DNA of 64,000 nt, taken from Actinomadura coerulea (GTDB lineage Bacteria > Actinomycetota > Actinomycetes > Streptosporangiales > Streptosporangiaceae). Position 1 is the stretch's first letter. Every line of letters begins with the position of its first letter. This document shows positions 1-8,369 of this stretch, in pieces. Under the pieces are notes generated by a model, which was not told the origin of the DNA, did no database searches, and saw nothing but the letters and a program-made list of their open reading frames with translations. Where the stretch lies: NCBI RefSeq assembly GCF_014208105.1, contig NZ_JACHMQ010000001.1:2418001-2482000 (forward strand), read 5' to 3'. The position numbers and the translations under genes are program-made.

Positions 1-8
1 CGGTGGGG

Positions 9-2204
9 TTACTTTCCTGGTTCGGGGTCTCGGGGGAGGCCCAGGATGCGTTCGCCGATGATGTTGAGCTGCACCTCGGTGGTGCCGCCGTAGATGGTCA
101 TCGCGCGGCTGAACAGCATGGCGCGGCCCACGATGCCGCTCTCGGCCATCGGGACCTCGGTGGCCGCCGCCGCGCCCTGCGCCGCCCAGCAGTGGTCGGC
201 GACGTCCTGGTTGAACTGGACGCCGAGCAGCTTGCGGACGCTGGCCTCCGCGCCCGGCTCCACGCCGTTCAGCTGTTTGAGCGTGGTGCGCAGGCCGAGC
301 AGGTCGATCGACTGGCCCTGGGCGACGAGCCTGCCGGCCTCGGCGGCCGCGACCGCGTCCAGGTCCCGGTTCGCGAAGAACCGCAGCAGCTCGGGGACGC
401 CCATGCCGAGGCCGCCGCCCGTCGACAGCGACACCCGCTCGTTGGACAGCGTGTTGCGCGCGACCTGCCAGCCCTGGTTCACCTCGCCCACCACGCGGTC
501 GTCGGGGACGAAGACGCCGTCCAGGAAGACCTCGTTGAACAGGGCGTCGCCGGTCAGCTCCCGCAGAGGCCGGACGTCCACACCCTCGGACGCCATGTCC
601 ACGAGGAAGTAGGTGATGCCGTCGTGCTTGGCCGCGGCGGGGTCGGTGCGGGCGATGCAGAAGCCCCACTGGGCGTGCTGGGCGAGCGACGTCCAGATCT
701 TCTGCCCGGTGAGCCTCCAGCCGCCCTCGACCCGCTCGGCCTTCATCGACAGCGACGCCAGGTCCGACCCGGCGCCCGGCTCGGAGAACAGCTGGCACCA
801 CACGATCTTCCCGCGCAGCGTCGGCCGCAGGAACCGCTCCTTCTGCTCGTCGGTCCCGTAGCGGACGAGCGAGGGCACCAGCCAGGCGCCGATCCCGAGG
901 TTCGGCGTCCTGACCTTGGCGGCCCGCAGCTCCTGCTGGATGAGGATCTGCTCGACCGGCCCGGCCTCGCGTCCCCAGGGCCGAGGGAAGTGCGGGACGG
1001 TCCAGCCCTCGTCGCCGAGGCGCTCGGCCAGCGCGTCCTTGTCCTCGACCGCGGCCAGCTCGGCGATCTCGGCGCGGATCCGCTCGCGCAGCGGCTGCGC
1101 GTCCTCGTCCAGCTCCAGCACGACCTCGCGGCGCCCGCCGTCCAGCGCGAGCGCGGCGACCTTGGCGGCCCACTCCTTGGAAGAGCCGAGCAGCGCCCGC
1201 AGCGTCAGGGCGCGGCGCAGGTAGACGTGGGCGTCGTGCTCCCACGTGAAGCCGATGCCGCCGAGGATCTGGATGGCGTCGCGGGCCGTCTGCACCCCGG
1301 CGTCCAGCGCGATGACGGCCGCGACGGCGGACGCGAACCCGGCCTCCTCGGTGCCCTCGTCCAGGGCGCGCGCGGCGTCCCAGGCGGCGGCGCGGGCCTG
1401 CTCCAGGGCGATGAGGCTGCGGGCGGCCTTGTGCTTGACGCCCTGGAACTGCCCGATCGGGCGGCCGAACTGCTCGCGGACCTTGGCGTACTCGGCGGCG
1501 GTCGTCACCAGCCAGTCCGCGAGGCCCGCGGCCTCGGCGCCGAACAGCGCGGCGGCCAGGTCCCGGACCCGGCCGGTGGTGAGGCCGTCCAGGACGCGGT
1601 CGGCGGCGACGGAGGCACCGGAGACCTCGACGGAGGCGACGCGCCGGACCCGGTCCAGGCTCGGCACCGGGGTGACGGCGAGGTCGGCCGCGTCCAGCGC
1701 GACCCACTGCTCGCCGTCGTCGACGGCGACCGGCAGCACGAGCACGTCGGCGAGCGCGGCGCCGAGCACCGTGGCCGACGTCCCCGACACCACCAGCGCG
1801 TCGCCCTCGCGGCGGCCGGTCAGCTCGCCGTCCAGCGCGACGGCGGCCGTCCGCGACCCGTCGGCGAGGCCCGGGAGCAGCTCGGCGCGCAGCTTGGCGT
1901 TGCTGGAGGCGTCGATCACCGTGCTGGCGAGCACGGTCGGCAGGAACGGCCCGGGCGCGGCCGCGCGGCCCAGCTCCTCCAGCACGACCGACAGCTCCAG
2001 CAGGCCGAAGCCCTGCCCTCCGTGCTCCTCGTCCAGGTGCAGGCCCAGCAGGCCCTGCTCGGCGAGGGCCGGCCAGAATCCGGGCCTGGTCTCCTCCTCC
2101 GCGTCCAGCGCGGCCCGGACGGCCGCCGCCGGAATGTTGCGCTCGGCGAAGCCGCGCACCGATTCGGCGAGCGCCTCATGCTCCTCGGTCAGCCCGATGG
2201 CCAT
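9..2204 (-). CDS. Fused two-domain acyl-CoA dehydrogenase (FadE34-like)
   Basis: This 731-residue flavoprotein would alpha,beta-dehydrogenate an acyl-CoA thioester. Two acyl-CoA dehydrogenase units are joined in one chain. Residues about 1-355 end in a typical C-terminal helical domain (REQFGRPIGQFQGVKHKAA, then GGIGFTWEHD). Residues about 370-731 carry the FAD/substrate loop CQLFSEPGAGSDLAS. Near the C-terminus the usual YEGTxEIQ reads YGGTTEVQ, so the common catalytic Glu position is Gly, as I recall for the specialised steroid side-chain FadE enzymes. M. tuberculosis FadE34 is also a fused double-length enzyme, so a sterol or bile-acid side-chain substrate is a reasonable inference, not a demonstration. 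The ATG follows a GAGAGGG ribosome-binding site. The gene lies just downstream of terC in the same direction. Confidence 0.85.
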   Translation of the reverse strand: MAIGLTEEHEALAESVRGFAERNIPAAAVRAALDAEEETRPGFWPALAEQGLLGLHLDEEHGGQGFGLLELSVVLEELGRAAAPGPFLPTVLASTVIDASSNAKLRAELLPGLADGSRTAAVALDGELTGRREGDALVVSGTSATVLGAALADVLVLPVAVDDGEQWVALDAADLAVTPVPSLDRVRRVASVEVSGASVAADRVLDGLTTGRVRDLAAALFGAEAAGLADWLVTTAAEYAKVREQFGRPIGQFQGVKHKAARSLIALEQARAAAWDAARALDEGTEEAGFASAVAAVIALDAGVQTARDAIQILGGIGFTWEHDAHVYLRRALTLRALLGSSKEWAAKVAALALDGGRREVVLELDEDAQPLRERIRAEIAELAAVEDKDALAERLGDEGWTVPHFPRPWGREAGPVEQILIQQELRAAKVRTPNLGIGAWLVPSLVRYGTDEQKERFLRPTLRGKIVWCQLFSEPGAGSDLASLSMKAERVEGGWRLTGQKIWTSLAQHAQWGFCIARTDPAAAKHDGITYFLVDMASEGVDVRPLRELTGDALFNEVFLDGVFVPDDRVVGEVNQGWQVARNTLSNERVSLSTGGGLGMGVPELLRFFANRDLDAVAAAEAGRLVAQGQSIDLLGLRTTLKQLNGVEPGAEASVRKLLGVQFNQDVADHCWAAQGAAAATEVPMAESGIVGRAMLFSRAMTIYGGTTEVQLNIIGERILGLPRDPEPGK

Positions 2205-2278
2205 GCGTCAACCCTCTCTCGACCCTTTTGACCGAGATTCTAGAACAGCATTCGGAAGACGTGGGGACGCGGTCCCGC

Positions 2279-3283
2279 TCAGCCCTCGCGTGTCGCGCCG
2301 GTCTCCGCCTCGGCGGCGGGCCCGGCCTCCCCGAGCGGCTCGCGGGACGGCCTGCGGCCCGCGGCGAGGCTCGCCACCGCGGTGGCGGTCAGCGTCCCGG
2401 CGATCACGGCGAGCGACAGCCAGATCGGGATGTCGGGGGCCCAGCCGACGCCGTACTCGTGCAGCGCGTGCAGGATCAGCTTGACGCCGATGAACCCGAG
2501 GATGAACGCCAGCCCGTGCCCGAGGTAGACGAGGCGGTCGGCGAGGCCGCCGAGCAGGAAGTACAGCTGGACGAGGCCCATCAGCGCGAAGGCGTTGGCG
2601 GTGAAGACCAGGTACGGCTCGGTCGTCAGCCCGAAGATCGCGGGGATGGAGTCCAGCGCGAACAGCACGTCGGTCGAGCCGATCGCGATCATGACGATGG
2701 CCATCGGGGTGACCAGCCGGCGCCCGCCCCGCCGGGTGAGGAACCGGCTGCCGTCGTACTCGTCGGAGGTCGGGATGACGCGCTTGGCCCAGCGCAGCAG
2801 CGCGTTCTCGTTGAAGTCGTCCTCGTCGCCGCCGCGGACCAGGCCGATCGCCGTCCAGATGAGGAACGCGCCGAAGAGGAAGAACACCCAGGTGAAGGTC
2901 GCGATGGCGGCGGCGCCTACCGCGATGAACGCGCCGCGCAGCACCAGCGCGATCACGATGCCCGCCATCAGCACCGTGTGCTGGGCCTGCTTCGGCACGG
3001 CGAACCGGGCGAGGATCACCATGAAGACGAAGAGGTTGTCGACGCTGAGGCTCTTCTCCATGACGAAGCCGCCGAAGTACTGCGCGGCGTACTCCCCGCC
3101 GGAGAACAGCCAGACGCCGAGCCCGAACAGCACGGCCAGGCCGATGTAGACCACCGACCAGAACGCGGCGCGGCGGGGGGTGAACTCCCGCGTGTCGTTG
3201 CGATGGATCAGGAACAGGTCGGCGGCGATGATCGCAAGGATCGCCGCGATGGTGAGACCCCAGACGAGGGGTGAGACCGACAA
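2279..3283 (-). CDS. TerC family integral membrane protein (candidate Mn2+ exporter)
   Basis: This multi-pass membrane protein of about 334 residues belongs to the TerC/Alx family, whose studied members handle manganese. Family hallmarks are acidic residues inside membrane helices: AADLFLIHR near the start, EKSLSVDNLFVFMV in the middle and GSTDVLFALDSIPAIFG further on. The C-terminus is a short soluble Ala/Glu-rich tail. I prefer the TTG at 3281-3283 as start. The GGAGG at 3292-3296 is then 8 nt upstream, and the protein begins SVSPLVWG as relatives do. A GTG nine bases further upstream abuts the GGAGG and is less likely. A yybP-ykoY riboswitch directly upstream supports manganese-controlled expression and hence metal efflux, rather than tellurite resistance. 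Confidence 0.88.
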   Translation of the reverse strand: MSVSPLVWGLTIAAILAIIAADLFLIHRNDTREFTPRRAAFWSVVYIGLAVLFGLGVWLFSGGEYAAQYFGGFVMEKSLSVDNLFVFMVILARFAVPKQAQHTVLMAGIVIALVLRGAFIAVGAAAIATFTWVFFLFGAFLIWTAIGLVRGGDEDDFNENALLRWAKRVIPTSDEYDGSRFLTRRGGRRLVTPMAIVMIAIGSTDVLFALDSIPAIFGLTTEPYLVFTANAFALMGLVQLYFLLGGLADRLVYLGHGLAFILGFIGVKLILHALHEYGVGWAPDIPIWLSLAVIAGTLTATAVASLAAGRRPSREPLGEAGPAAEAETGATREG

Positions 3284-3291
3284 CGTGAACA

Positions 3292-3322
3292 CCTCCGGCG
3301 GACATGAGACGAGCGCCGGAGG
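3292..3322 (-). promoter_or_regulatory. Anti-SD / SD switch helix of the terC riboswitch
   Basis: The 3' strand of the aptamer, CCTCCGGCG (3314-3322), is perfectly complementary over 9 nt to CGCCGGAGG (3292-3300), which contains the terC ribosome-binding site. The same CCTCCG is needed for P1 of the aptamer. The two helices are therefore mutually exclusive. Metal-bound P1 would release the ribosome-binding site, and without metal the site would be sequestered. The direction of control is inferred from base pairing. Confidence 0.75.
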
Positions 3323-3418
3323 TCTCTCCCGCCCTGCTATCGGGTACGGGCCGCGGAACCCGGGCCGGCATGGGCCGACCGTACTGACGAGAACCGCGCG
3401 CGGGGATACTCCCCTCCG
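3317..3418 (-). promoter_or_regulatory. yybP-ykoY (manganese) riboswitch upstream of terC
   Basis: Read on the minus strand, the 5' side is CGGAGG followed by GGAGTA. The 3' side is GAGACC running into CCTCCG. These are the two conserved internal-loop strands of the yybP-ykoY aptamer, closed by a P1 helix CGGAGG:CCTCCG (3413-3418 with 3317-3322). The middle holds GC-rich arms, including CGTCAGTACGG. Length (about 100 nt) and position, just ahead of a TerC-family gene, are typical of the class. Identification rests on motif recognition, not a covariance-model score. Confidence 0.85.
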
Positions 3419-3509
3419 TTACCTGCTTCAACGCGGGCCGCACCGGGCCGGTTCCCCTCCGCCGCGATTTTTCCGGCCCGTCTCCGAACCGGAGCGCCGG
3501 AGGCCGCGT

Positions 3510-4703
3510 CTAAGGTCCGGTCAGCTCCAGGTACAGCTCCGCCAGCTGGTCGACGGCGTCGTCCTCGCCGGGCAGCATCGCCGACCGCCGCGCGGCGGCC
3601 GAGCCCAGGCGCGCCGCGAGCGCCGGGTCGTCCAGGACGCGGCTCACCGCGCGCCCGAGCGCCTCCGCGTCGTTCGGCGGCACCAGCAGCGCCGCGTCCG
3701 ACTCGGGCCCCTGCAGCAGCGAGGCCCCCTCGCCGCGCTCCTCGGCGCCCACCATCCCGGGGATCCCGCCCACGCGGGTCGCGACGAGCGGCCGGCCCGC
3801 CCGCAGGATCTCCTGGACGATCAGCGGCTGCCCCTCCCACACGCTCGGCACGACCGCCACGTCGCAGGCGGCCAGCAGCCCGGCGACGTCGGATCGGCGG
3901 CCGAGCAGCCGGACGGGCAGGTCCTCGGCCTCGATCCGGGCGCGCAGCGCGCCCTCCAGCGGCCCGTCGCCGGCGATCGCGACGAGCGGCGGCGGGGTCC
4001 GTCCCGCCCATCCCGCCGCGGCGTCCAGCAGCGTCGGCAGGCCCTTCTGCTCGGCGAGCCGGCCGACGGCGACGACCAGCGGCCGCTCCCCGGCGCCGAA
4101 CTCGGCCCGCAGGTCGGCGCGAACGGCGGGGCCGGGCGGCGCCTGCGGCGCGGGCGCCGGGACGATCGCGTGCCCGACCGACCGGGCGCCGAGGGCCCGC
4201 ATCCGCTCCTCCAGATCGGGCGAGACACCGAGGACCCGGGTGGCGCCGCGCGCCACGACGCGTTCCAGCACCCCGTAGACCGCGGCGGTCCGGCCGCCGG
4301 TGATGACGGCGTTGTGGAGCGTGACGACCAGGGGCGGGCCGCCGCGGCCGAGACGCAGCGGGCCCGGCACGACGCGCGCGCACGCCGCCACCGCGAGGGC
4401 CCCGGCGCGCAGGCCGTGGGCGTGGACGACGTCGGCGTCGCGCAGCAGCCGCCGCAGCCGGGCGACGGCTCTGGCGTCGCTCGCCGGGCGGGGCCGGTCG
4501 GCGAGGTCGACCTCGGCGAACCGGGCACCGCCGGCGGCGAACCCGAACAGCTCGCCGGTGGCGGCGGGCCCGCACACCACGACGCGGGCGCCGCGCTCGA
4601 CCAGGCCGTCGGCGACGGAACGGACGTGCCGGCCGACGCCGCCGGCGGCGGTGCCGAGGACGAGCGCGACGCGCAGCCCGTCCAGATCCTGCCTGTCAGA
4701 CAT
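3510..4703 (-). CDS. Glycosyltransferase family 4 protein
   Basis: This 397-residue GT-B glycosyltransferase has a Rossmann N-domain opening with the acceptor-site loop GTAAGGVGRHVRSVADGL. Its C-domain carries the donor-binding stretch WEGQPLIVQEILRAGRPLVA followed by TRVGGIPG, the GT4 E-x7-E type signature. It probably transfers a sugar from a nucleotide donor to a lipid-linked or surface glycan; donor and acceptor cannot be read from sequence. Its ATG overlaps the stop region of the MurJ-like gene by 8 nt, which points to translational coupling. Together with the MraY-like gene this suggests a lipid-linked glycan pathway in the membrane. Confidence 0.85.
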   Translation of the reverse strand: MSDRQDLDGLRVALVLGTAAGGVGRHVRSVADGLVERGARVVVCGPAATGELFGFAAGGARFAEVDLADRPRPASDARAVARLRRLLRDADVVHAHGLRAGALAVAACARVVPGPLRLGRGGPPLVVTLHNAVITGGRTAAVYGVLERVVARGATRVLGVSPDLEERMRALGARSVGHAIVPAPAPQAPPGPAVRADLRAEFGAGERPLVVAVGRLAEQKGLPTLLDAAAGWAGRTPPPLVAIAGDGPLEGALRARIEAEDLPVRLLGRRSDVAGLLAACDVAVVPSVWEGQPLIVQEILRAGRPLVATRVGGIPGMVGAEERGEGASLLQGPESDAALLVPPNDAEALGRAVSRVLDDPALAARLGSAAARRSAMLPGEDDAVDQLAELYLELTGP

Positions 4704-6372
4704 TGCGGGTCACCTTCCGGGTGAGGACGGCCCGCAGGTCCCGGCCGTCGATCACGAATGCGATGATCAGGAAGACGGCGCCGGCGACCAGCGCGGCGAG
4801 CGCCCCGGTCCCGACGTTGCGCAGCTCCCCGGCCGGGCCCGTCCCGCCGAGGCCGAGCAGCGCCGCCGCCGCGTACCCGGCGGCGCCGCCCGCGGCGGCG
4901 CCGAGCAGCCCGGCGGCCAGGGCCCGCGGCACGCCGCGCACGGCCGCGGCGCCCCTCGCGCGCACCAGCGTCACGAGCAGCAGGGCGCCGGCGACGGTCA
5001 TCCCGGCGGCGTTGCCGACGCCGAGCGCCGCGACGACCCACTGCCGGTCGACCGACAGCACCAGCGCGACCTCCGCGACCATGACGACGATCCAGCCGGC
5101 GACCACGGCCGCCGCGCCCATCCGCCCCCGGTGGCACGCGTACAGGACGCGGCCGAGGTGCGCGACGAGACCGTAGCCGAGGAGGCCGGGCGCGAACGCG
5201 AGCACCGCGCGCGACAGCACCTCCTGCTGGTCGGGGTGGCCGGGGTTGAACACCGCCGCGACGGGCACGGCGACGGCGGCCAGCGCGGCCGCCCCCGCGC
5301 AGGACACCAGGATCACCGCGCGCGTGGTGGACGCGGTGACCCGGTCGAACCGGTCGTGGTCCCCCGCGCTCATCCGCGCCGACAGCAGCGGGAACGCGCT
5401 GGTCGCGATCGGCACCGCGAGGATCGCCCACGGCAGCAGGTAGATCGCCCACGCGTACTGGTAGTTGGCCAGCGCGCCCCGGGTGCCCTGCGAGCTGAGC
5501 CGGACGATCAGCAGCGTCGCCAGCTGCTGCGCCGCGACCGTCGCGATCCCGGCCGCCGCGAGCCGCCGCACCCGCCGCGCCACCCCGTCGGGGAAGCGCA
5601 GGGTGGGCCGCAGCCGCAGGCGCAGCCGCCACGCGGCGACCGCGGCCGTGGCGGCCATCGCGACGCCGCCGAGCGCCGTGCCGACCGCCAGCGTCAGCTC
5701 GGCCCCCAGCGGGAGCCCGGCCAGGTCGTTCTCGAAGCCCCTGCCGAGCGGCGCGTAGACGACGTAGGCGCCGATCACCACGAGGCTCGACACCAGCGGC
5801 GCGAGGGCGGGTGCGACGAACCGGCGGTGCGACTGCAGCAGCCCGTACAGCACGACCGCGATCCCGTACATCACCATCTGCACGGACTGGATCGCCAGCA
5901 TGTCGCCGCCGACCCGCACGACCTCGCCGCGCGAGCACCCCTGCGGGTCCTCGGCCACCGCCAGCTCCATGAGGGGGTGGGCGAACAGCGCCATCAGCGC
6001 CGACAGCGGCACCATCAGCACGACGATCCAGGTGAGCAGCGCCGACCCGGTCCGCCGGACCTCCTCGCGGTCGCCGCGCTCGGCGGGCCCGGCCAGCACC
6101 GGGACGACCATGCTGGCGAGCGCGCCGCCCGCGACGATCTCGTAGATGCTGCTCGGGAGCTGGGTGGCGCTGAAGTACGCCTGGCTGAGGCACGAGGTGG
6201 TGACGGTCTGGGAGAAGGCGTAGGTGCGCCCGAACCCGGCGAGCCGCGCCAGCACGGTGATGACCGCGATGACGACGGCGGCGCCGGCCAGCCCGCCGGT
6301 CAGCCGGCGCAGGCCGGGCCGCCGCCGGGCCGGCGGCGGCGCTTCGGATGGGGGCACGGTAGGCGGAGGCAC
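4696..6372 (-). CDS. MurJ/MviN-like lipid flippase
   Basis: This polytopic membrane protein of 558 residues belongs to the MVF/MurJ group of the MOP exporter superfamily, which flips lipid II or other polyprenyl-linked intermediates. A Pro-rich cytosolic leader precedes about 13-14 hydrophobic segments. The first carries the family-like ITVLARLAGFGRTYAF, followed by LPSSIYEIVAGGALASMVVP. Residues such as LLQSHRRFVAPALAP match the mid-protein pattern of MurJ relatives. Start is GTG with no strong ribosome-binding site, so the N-terminus is uncertain. Placement between an MraY-like transferase and a GT4 glycosyltransferase suggests that it flips the product of that pair. It may be a second MurJ-type protein rather than the essential lipid II flippase. 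Confidence 0.82.
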   Translation of the reverse strand: MPPPTVPPSEAPPPARRRPGLRRLTGGLAGAAVVIAVITVLARLAGFGRTYAFSQTVTTSCLSQAYFSATQLPSSIYEIVAGGALASMVVPVLAGPAERGDREEVRRTGSALLTWIVVLMVPLSALMALFAHPLMELAVAEDPQGCSRGEVVRVGGDMLAIQSVQMVMYGIAVVLYGLLQSHRRFVAPALAPLVSSLVVIGAYVVYAPLGRGFENDLAGLPLGAELTLAVGTALGGVAMAATAAVAAWRLRLRLRPTLRFPDGVARRVRRLAAAGIATVAAQQLATLLIVRLSSQGTRGALANYQYAWAIYLLPWAILAVPIATSAFPLLSARMSAGDHDRFDRVTASTTRAVILVSCAGAAALAAVAVPVAAVFNPGHPDQQEVLSRAVLAFAPGLLGYGLVAHLGRVLYACHRGRMGAAAVVAGWIVVMVAEVALVLSVDRQWVVAALGVGNAAGMTVAGALLLVTLVRARGAAAVRGVPRALAAGLLGAAAGGAAGYAAAALLGLGGTGPAGELRNVGTGALAALVAGAVFLIIAFVIDGRDLRAVLTRKVTRNV

Positions 6373-6403
6373 GCTCGTGTGGGACTGGGGGGCGTCCGGC
6401 GGG

Positions 6404-7411
6404 CTAGGCGGGGTCGGCGACGCCGTCGCCCGCCGGGCCGGGCTGCGGCGGGACGGCCGGGCGGTACGCGTCCTCGGTGCCGGACCTGCCGGTCTCCCGC
6501 TCCCCGGTCTCCCGCTCCGCCGCCTCGGCGGGGGCCGGGACGGGGGCGGCGACGGGGCGGCGGCCGAGCATGTCGACGCGGTTCAGCACCGGGTTGCCCG
6601 CGATGACCTTGGTGAAGCTGACGAACTCGCTGGCGGCGTTCAGCCCGGCGACCCCGGCCAGGACGGCGAGCCTCGGCCCCCGGCCGAGGCGCGACGCGGC
6701 GAGGCCGAGCAGCGCGCCGAGCGCGTTGGCGCCGGTGTCGCCGAGCATGGCGCGCTCCCCGAGGTCCTCGGGGAGCAGCGCGGCGGCGGCGCCGAGCGGC
6801 GCGGCGACCACGGCGGAGCCGGAGCGGGTCAGCGCCAGCGGCGTCCCGGTGATGAGGCCGACCTTCACGGCGCGCCCGGGGCGCAGGTCGAACAGGTTCA
6901 TCAGGTTCGCCGACCCGGCGATGAGGGCGCCGTTGACGAGGGTGTCGAACGCGCGGCCCGTGCGGGTCGGGGCGGGCGAGCCGGCCACGGCGGCGGCGGC
7001 CAGCCCGGTCGCGCCGATGCCGAGGATCTTCACCGCGCCGCTGGTCACCTCGCCGCGCGCGAGCGCGGTCAGGTGGCCCTTGTAGCCGCGGGAGGACGCC
7101 GACCCGGCGAGGTCGTCGTAGCCGCCTAGGGCGCCGGACCCTGCGCCGGCGAGCAGCGCGGCCGCGCGCAGCCGGGCGGCGGCGCCGGGGACGAGCAGCC
7201 CGGCCGCGGCGGCGCCCGCGACGAACGCGGGGCCCTCCAGCAGCGTGACCGGCTCGCCGCGGTGGTTGGTGCGGCCCCAGACCTGCTCGCCGGGCAGCCC
7301 GTTCAGGCCGGGCGGGCGCCGCGTCAGCGCGGTGTAGGCGGCGCGTGCCGCCACCGCGCCGAGGCCGGCGCCGGTCGCCAGCCGCGCGCTCCTGGCGATG
7401 CCTCGTCTCAT
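6404..7411 (-). CDS. MraY/WecA-like polyprenyl-phosphate phosphosugar transferase homologue
   Basis: This 335-residue membrane protein has recognisable but eroded motifs of the MraY/WecA family, which moves a phospho-sugar onto a polyprenyl phosphate. I see GGYDDLAGS (the DD motif), NLFDLRPGRAVK (matching NxxDGxDG) and MLGDTGANALGALLG (matching GDxGS). The HxHH loop typical of MraY is not obvious. The Asn and Asp residues usually binding Mg2+ remain, so activity is possible, but family divergence is large. It starts with ATG 5 nt after the steB stop and has GGGTGA as ribosome-binding site, so it is likely co-transcribed with steAB. The substrate is unknown. Confidence 0.7.
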   Translation of the reverse strand: MRRGIARSARLATGAGLGAVAARAAYTALTRRPPGLNGLPGEQVWGRTNHRGEPVTLLEGPAFVAGAAAAGLLVPGAAARLRAAALLAGAGSGALGGYDDLAGSASSRGYKGHLTALARGEVTSGAVKILGIGATGLAAAAVAGSPAPTRTGRAFDTLVNGALIAGSANLMNLFDLRPGRAVKVGLITGTPLALTRSGSAVVAAPLGAAAALLPEDLGERAMLGDTGANALGALLGLAASRLGRGPRLAVLAGVAGLNAASEFVSFTKVIAGNPVLNRVDMLGRRPVAAPVPAPAEAAERETGERETGRSGTEDAYRPAVPPQPGPAGDGVADPA

Positions 7412-7415
7412 CAGG

Positions 7416-8369
7416 TCACCCGTTCTTCGCCGTGGGGGCGGGCGAGGGCAGGTAGCCGCTCGCGCCGGCGCCCGTGCCGTACTGCCCGGACTTGCCGCCG
7501 ATCTCGTTCTGCAGCGCCAGGATCGTGACGACCTGGCCGGCCGCGGTGTCCACCACGTCGACGGTGGAGACCGAGTCGGCGGCGTCGGAGTCGCGCAGCG
7601 CCGCGATCAGCCCGCCCTCCTGCGCGGAGGTCGGCGGGCCACCGACGACGCTACCGCGCCCGGCGCCGTCGAGTGCGGTGGCCAGTGAGATCAGTGCCTT
7701 GTTGTCGTCGCCTCCGCCGGCATAGGCGTAGGCGGCGGCGGGGGCGACCATGACGGCGAGGGTGGCGTGCTGTCCGGGCTTGCCGCTGGTGGTGACGTAT
7801 CCGGCCTGCTTGAAGCCGTTGAGGACGGCGCCTCCGGCGGCGTCCTCGCGGCCGGACTTGGCGGGGTCCCTGGTGACGAGGGCTCCCGCGAGGACGGCGC
7901 CGGCCTTGCCGTAGGCGCCCGCGTTCTCCGGGAACTTCACGTCCTCGGCCTTGAGCTGCGTGGCGAGCTCGTCGACGGTGGTCTGCTGGTCGTCGTCCAG
8001 GAGCTTCTTCTGGATCGTGACGCGCCCGGTGACCGCGGCGCCGGAGTCCTTCGCCAGCCGGCTGATCTGCTCGATGCTGTCGTTGCCGGCGCCGGGCGTC
8101 TCGATCAGCACCACGGACTGGCCCTTGAGCCGCTCGGCGACGATCTGCGGCGAGAGCGCCTTGGTGAACTGCTCCTCGCCGTCCAGCTGGTGCCGCAGGT
8201 CGCGCTGCGCCAGCCGCGCCTGCTGGGCCGTCTTGGCGGCGGAGTTCGCCTGCTGGCGCAGGGTGTCGCTCACCGAGTTGGACAGCGTGGTGGAGCCCAG
8301 CACGATGCCGAGCGCCAGCGCGAGGAAGATCGCGACGATGGAGACGAGGTGGTAGCGGAAATCGATCAC
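7416..8369 (-). CDS. steB: SteB / MctB-like (Rv1698 family) envelope protein
   Basis: This 317-residue protein has a single N-terminal membrane anchor (FRYHLVSIVAIFLALALGIV) followed by a coiled-coil segment rich in Gln and Ala, then an extracytoplasmic alpha/beta domain. M. tuberculosis Rv1698 was named MctB and linked to copper. The Corynebacterium homologue SteB pairs with SteA to control daughter-cell separation through the RipA peptidoglycan hydrolase. The GTG start overlaps the steA stop (GTGA), which implies coupled translation. Immediate linkage to steA favours the cell-separation role. Length is normal for the family. Confidence 0.88.
   Translation of the reverse strand: MIDFRYHLVSIVAIFLALALGIVLGSTTLSNSVSDTLRQQANSAAKTAQQARLAQRDLRHQLDGEEQFTKALSPQIVAERLKGQSVVLIETPGAGNDSIEQISRLAKDSGAAVTGRVTIQKKLLDDDQQTTVDELATQLKAEDVKFPENAGAYGKAGAVLAGALVTRDPAKSGREDAAGGAVLNGFKQAGYVTTSGKPGQHATLAVMVAPAAAYAYAGGGDDNKALISLATALDGAGRGSVVGGPPTSAQEGGLIAALRDSDAADSVSTVDVVDTAAGQVVTILALQNEIGGKSGQYGTGAGASGYLPSPAPTAKNG

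Noticed and set aside
3..2231. A 742-codon open frame on the plus strand over the acyl-CoA dehydrogenase gene
   Set aside because: It is antisense to a clearly conserved enzyme. Its protein is Ala/Arg/Gly/Asp-rich with no family resemblance; such shadow frames are expected at this GC content.
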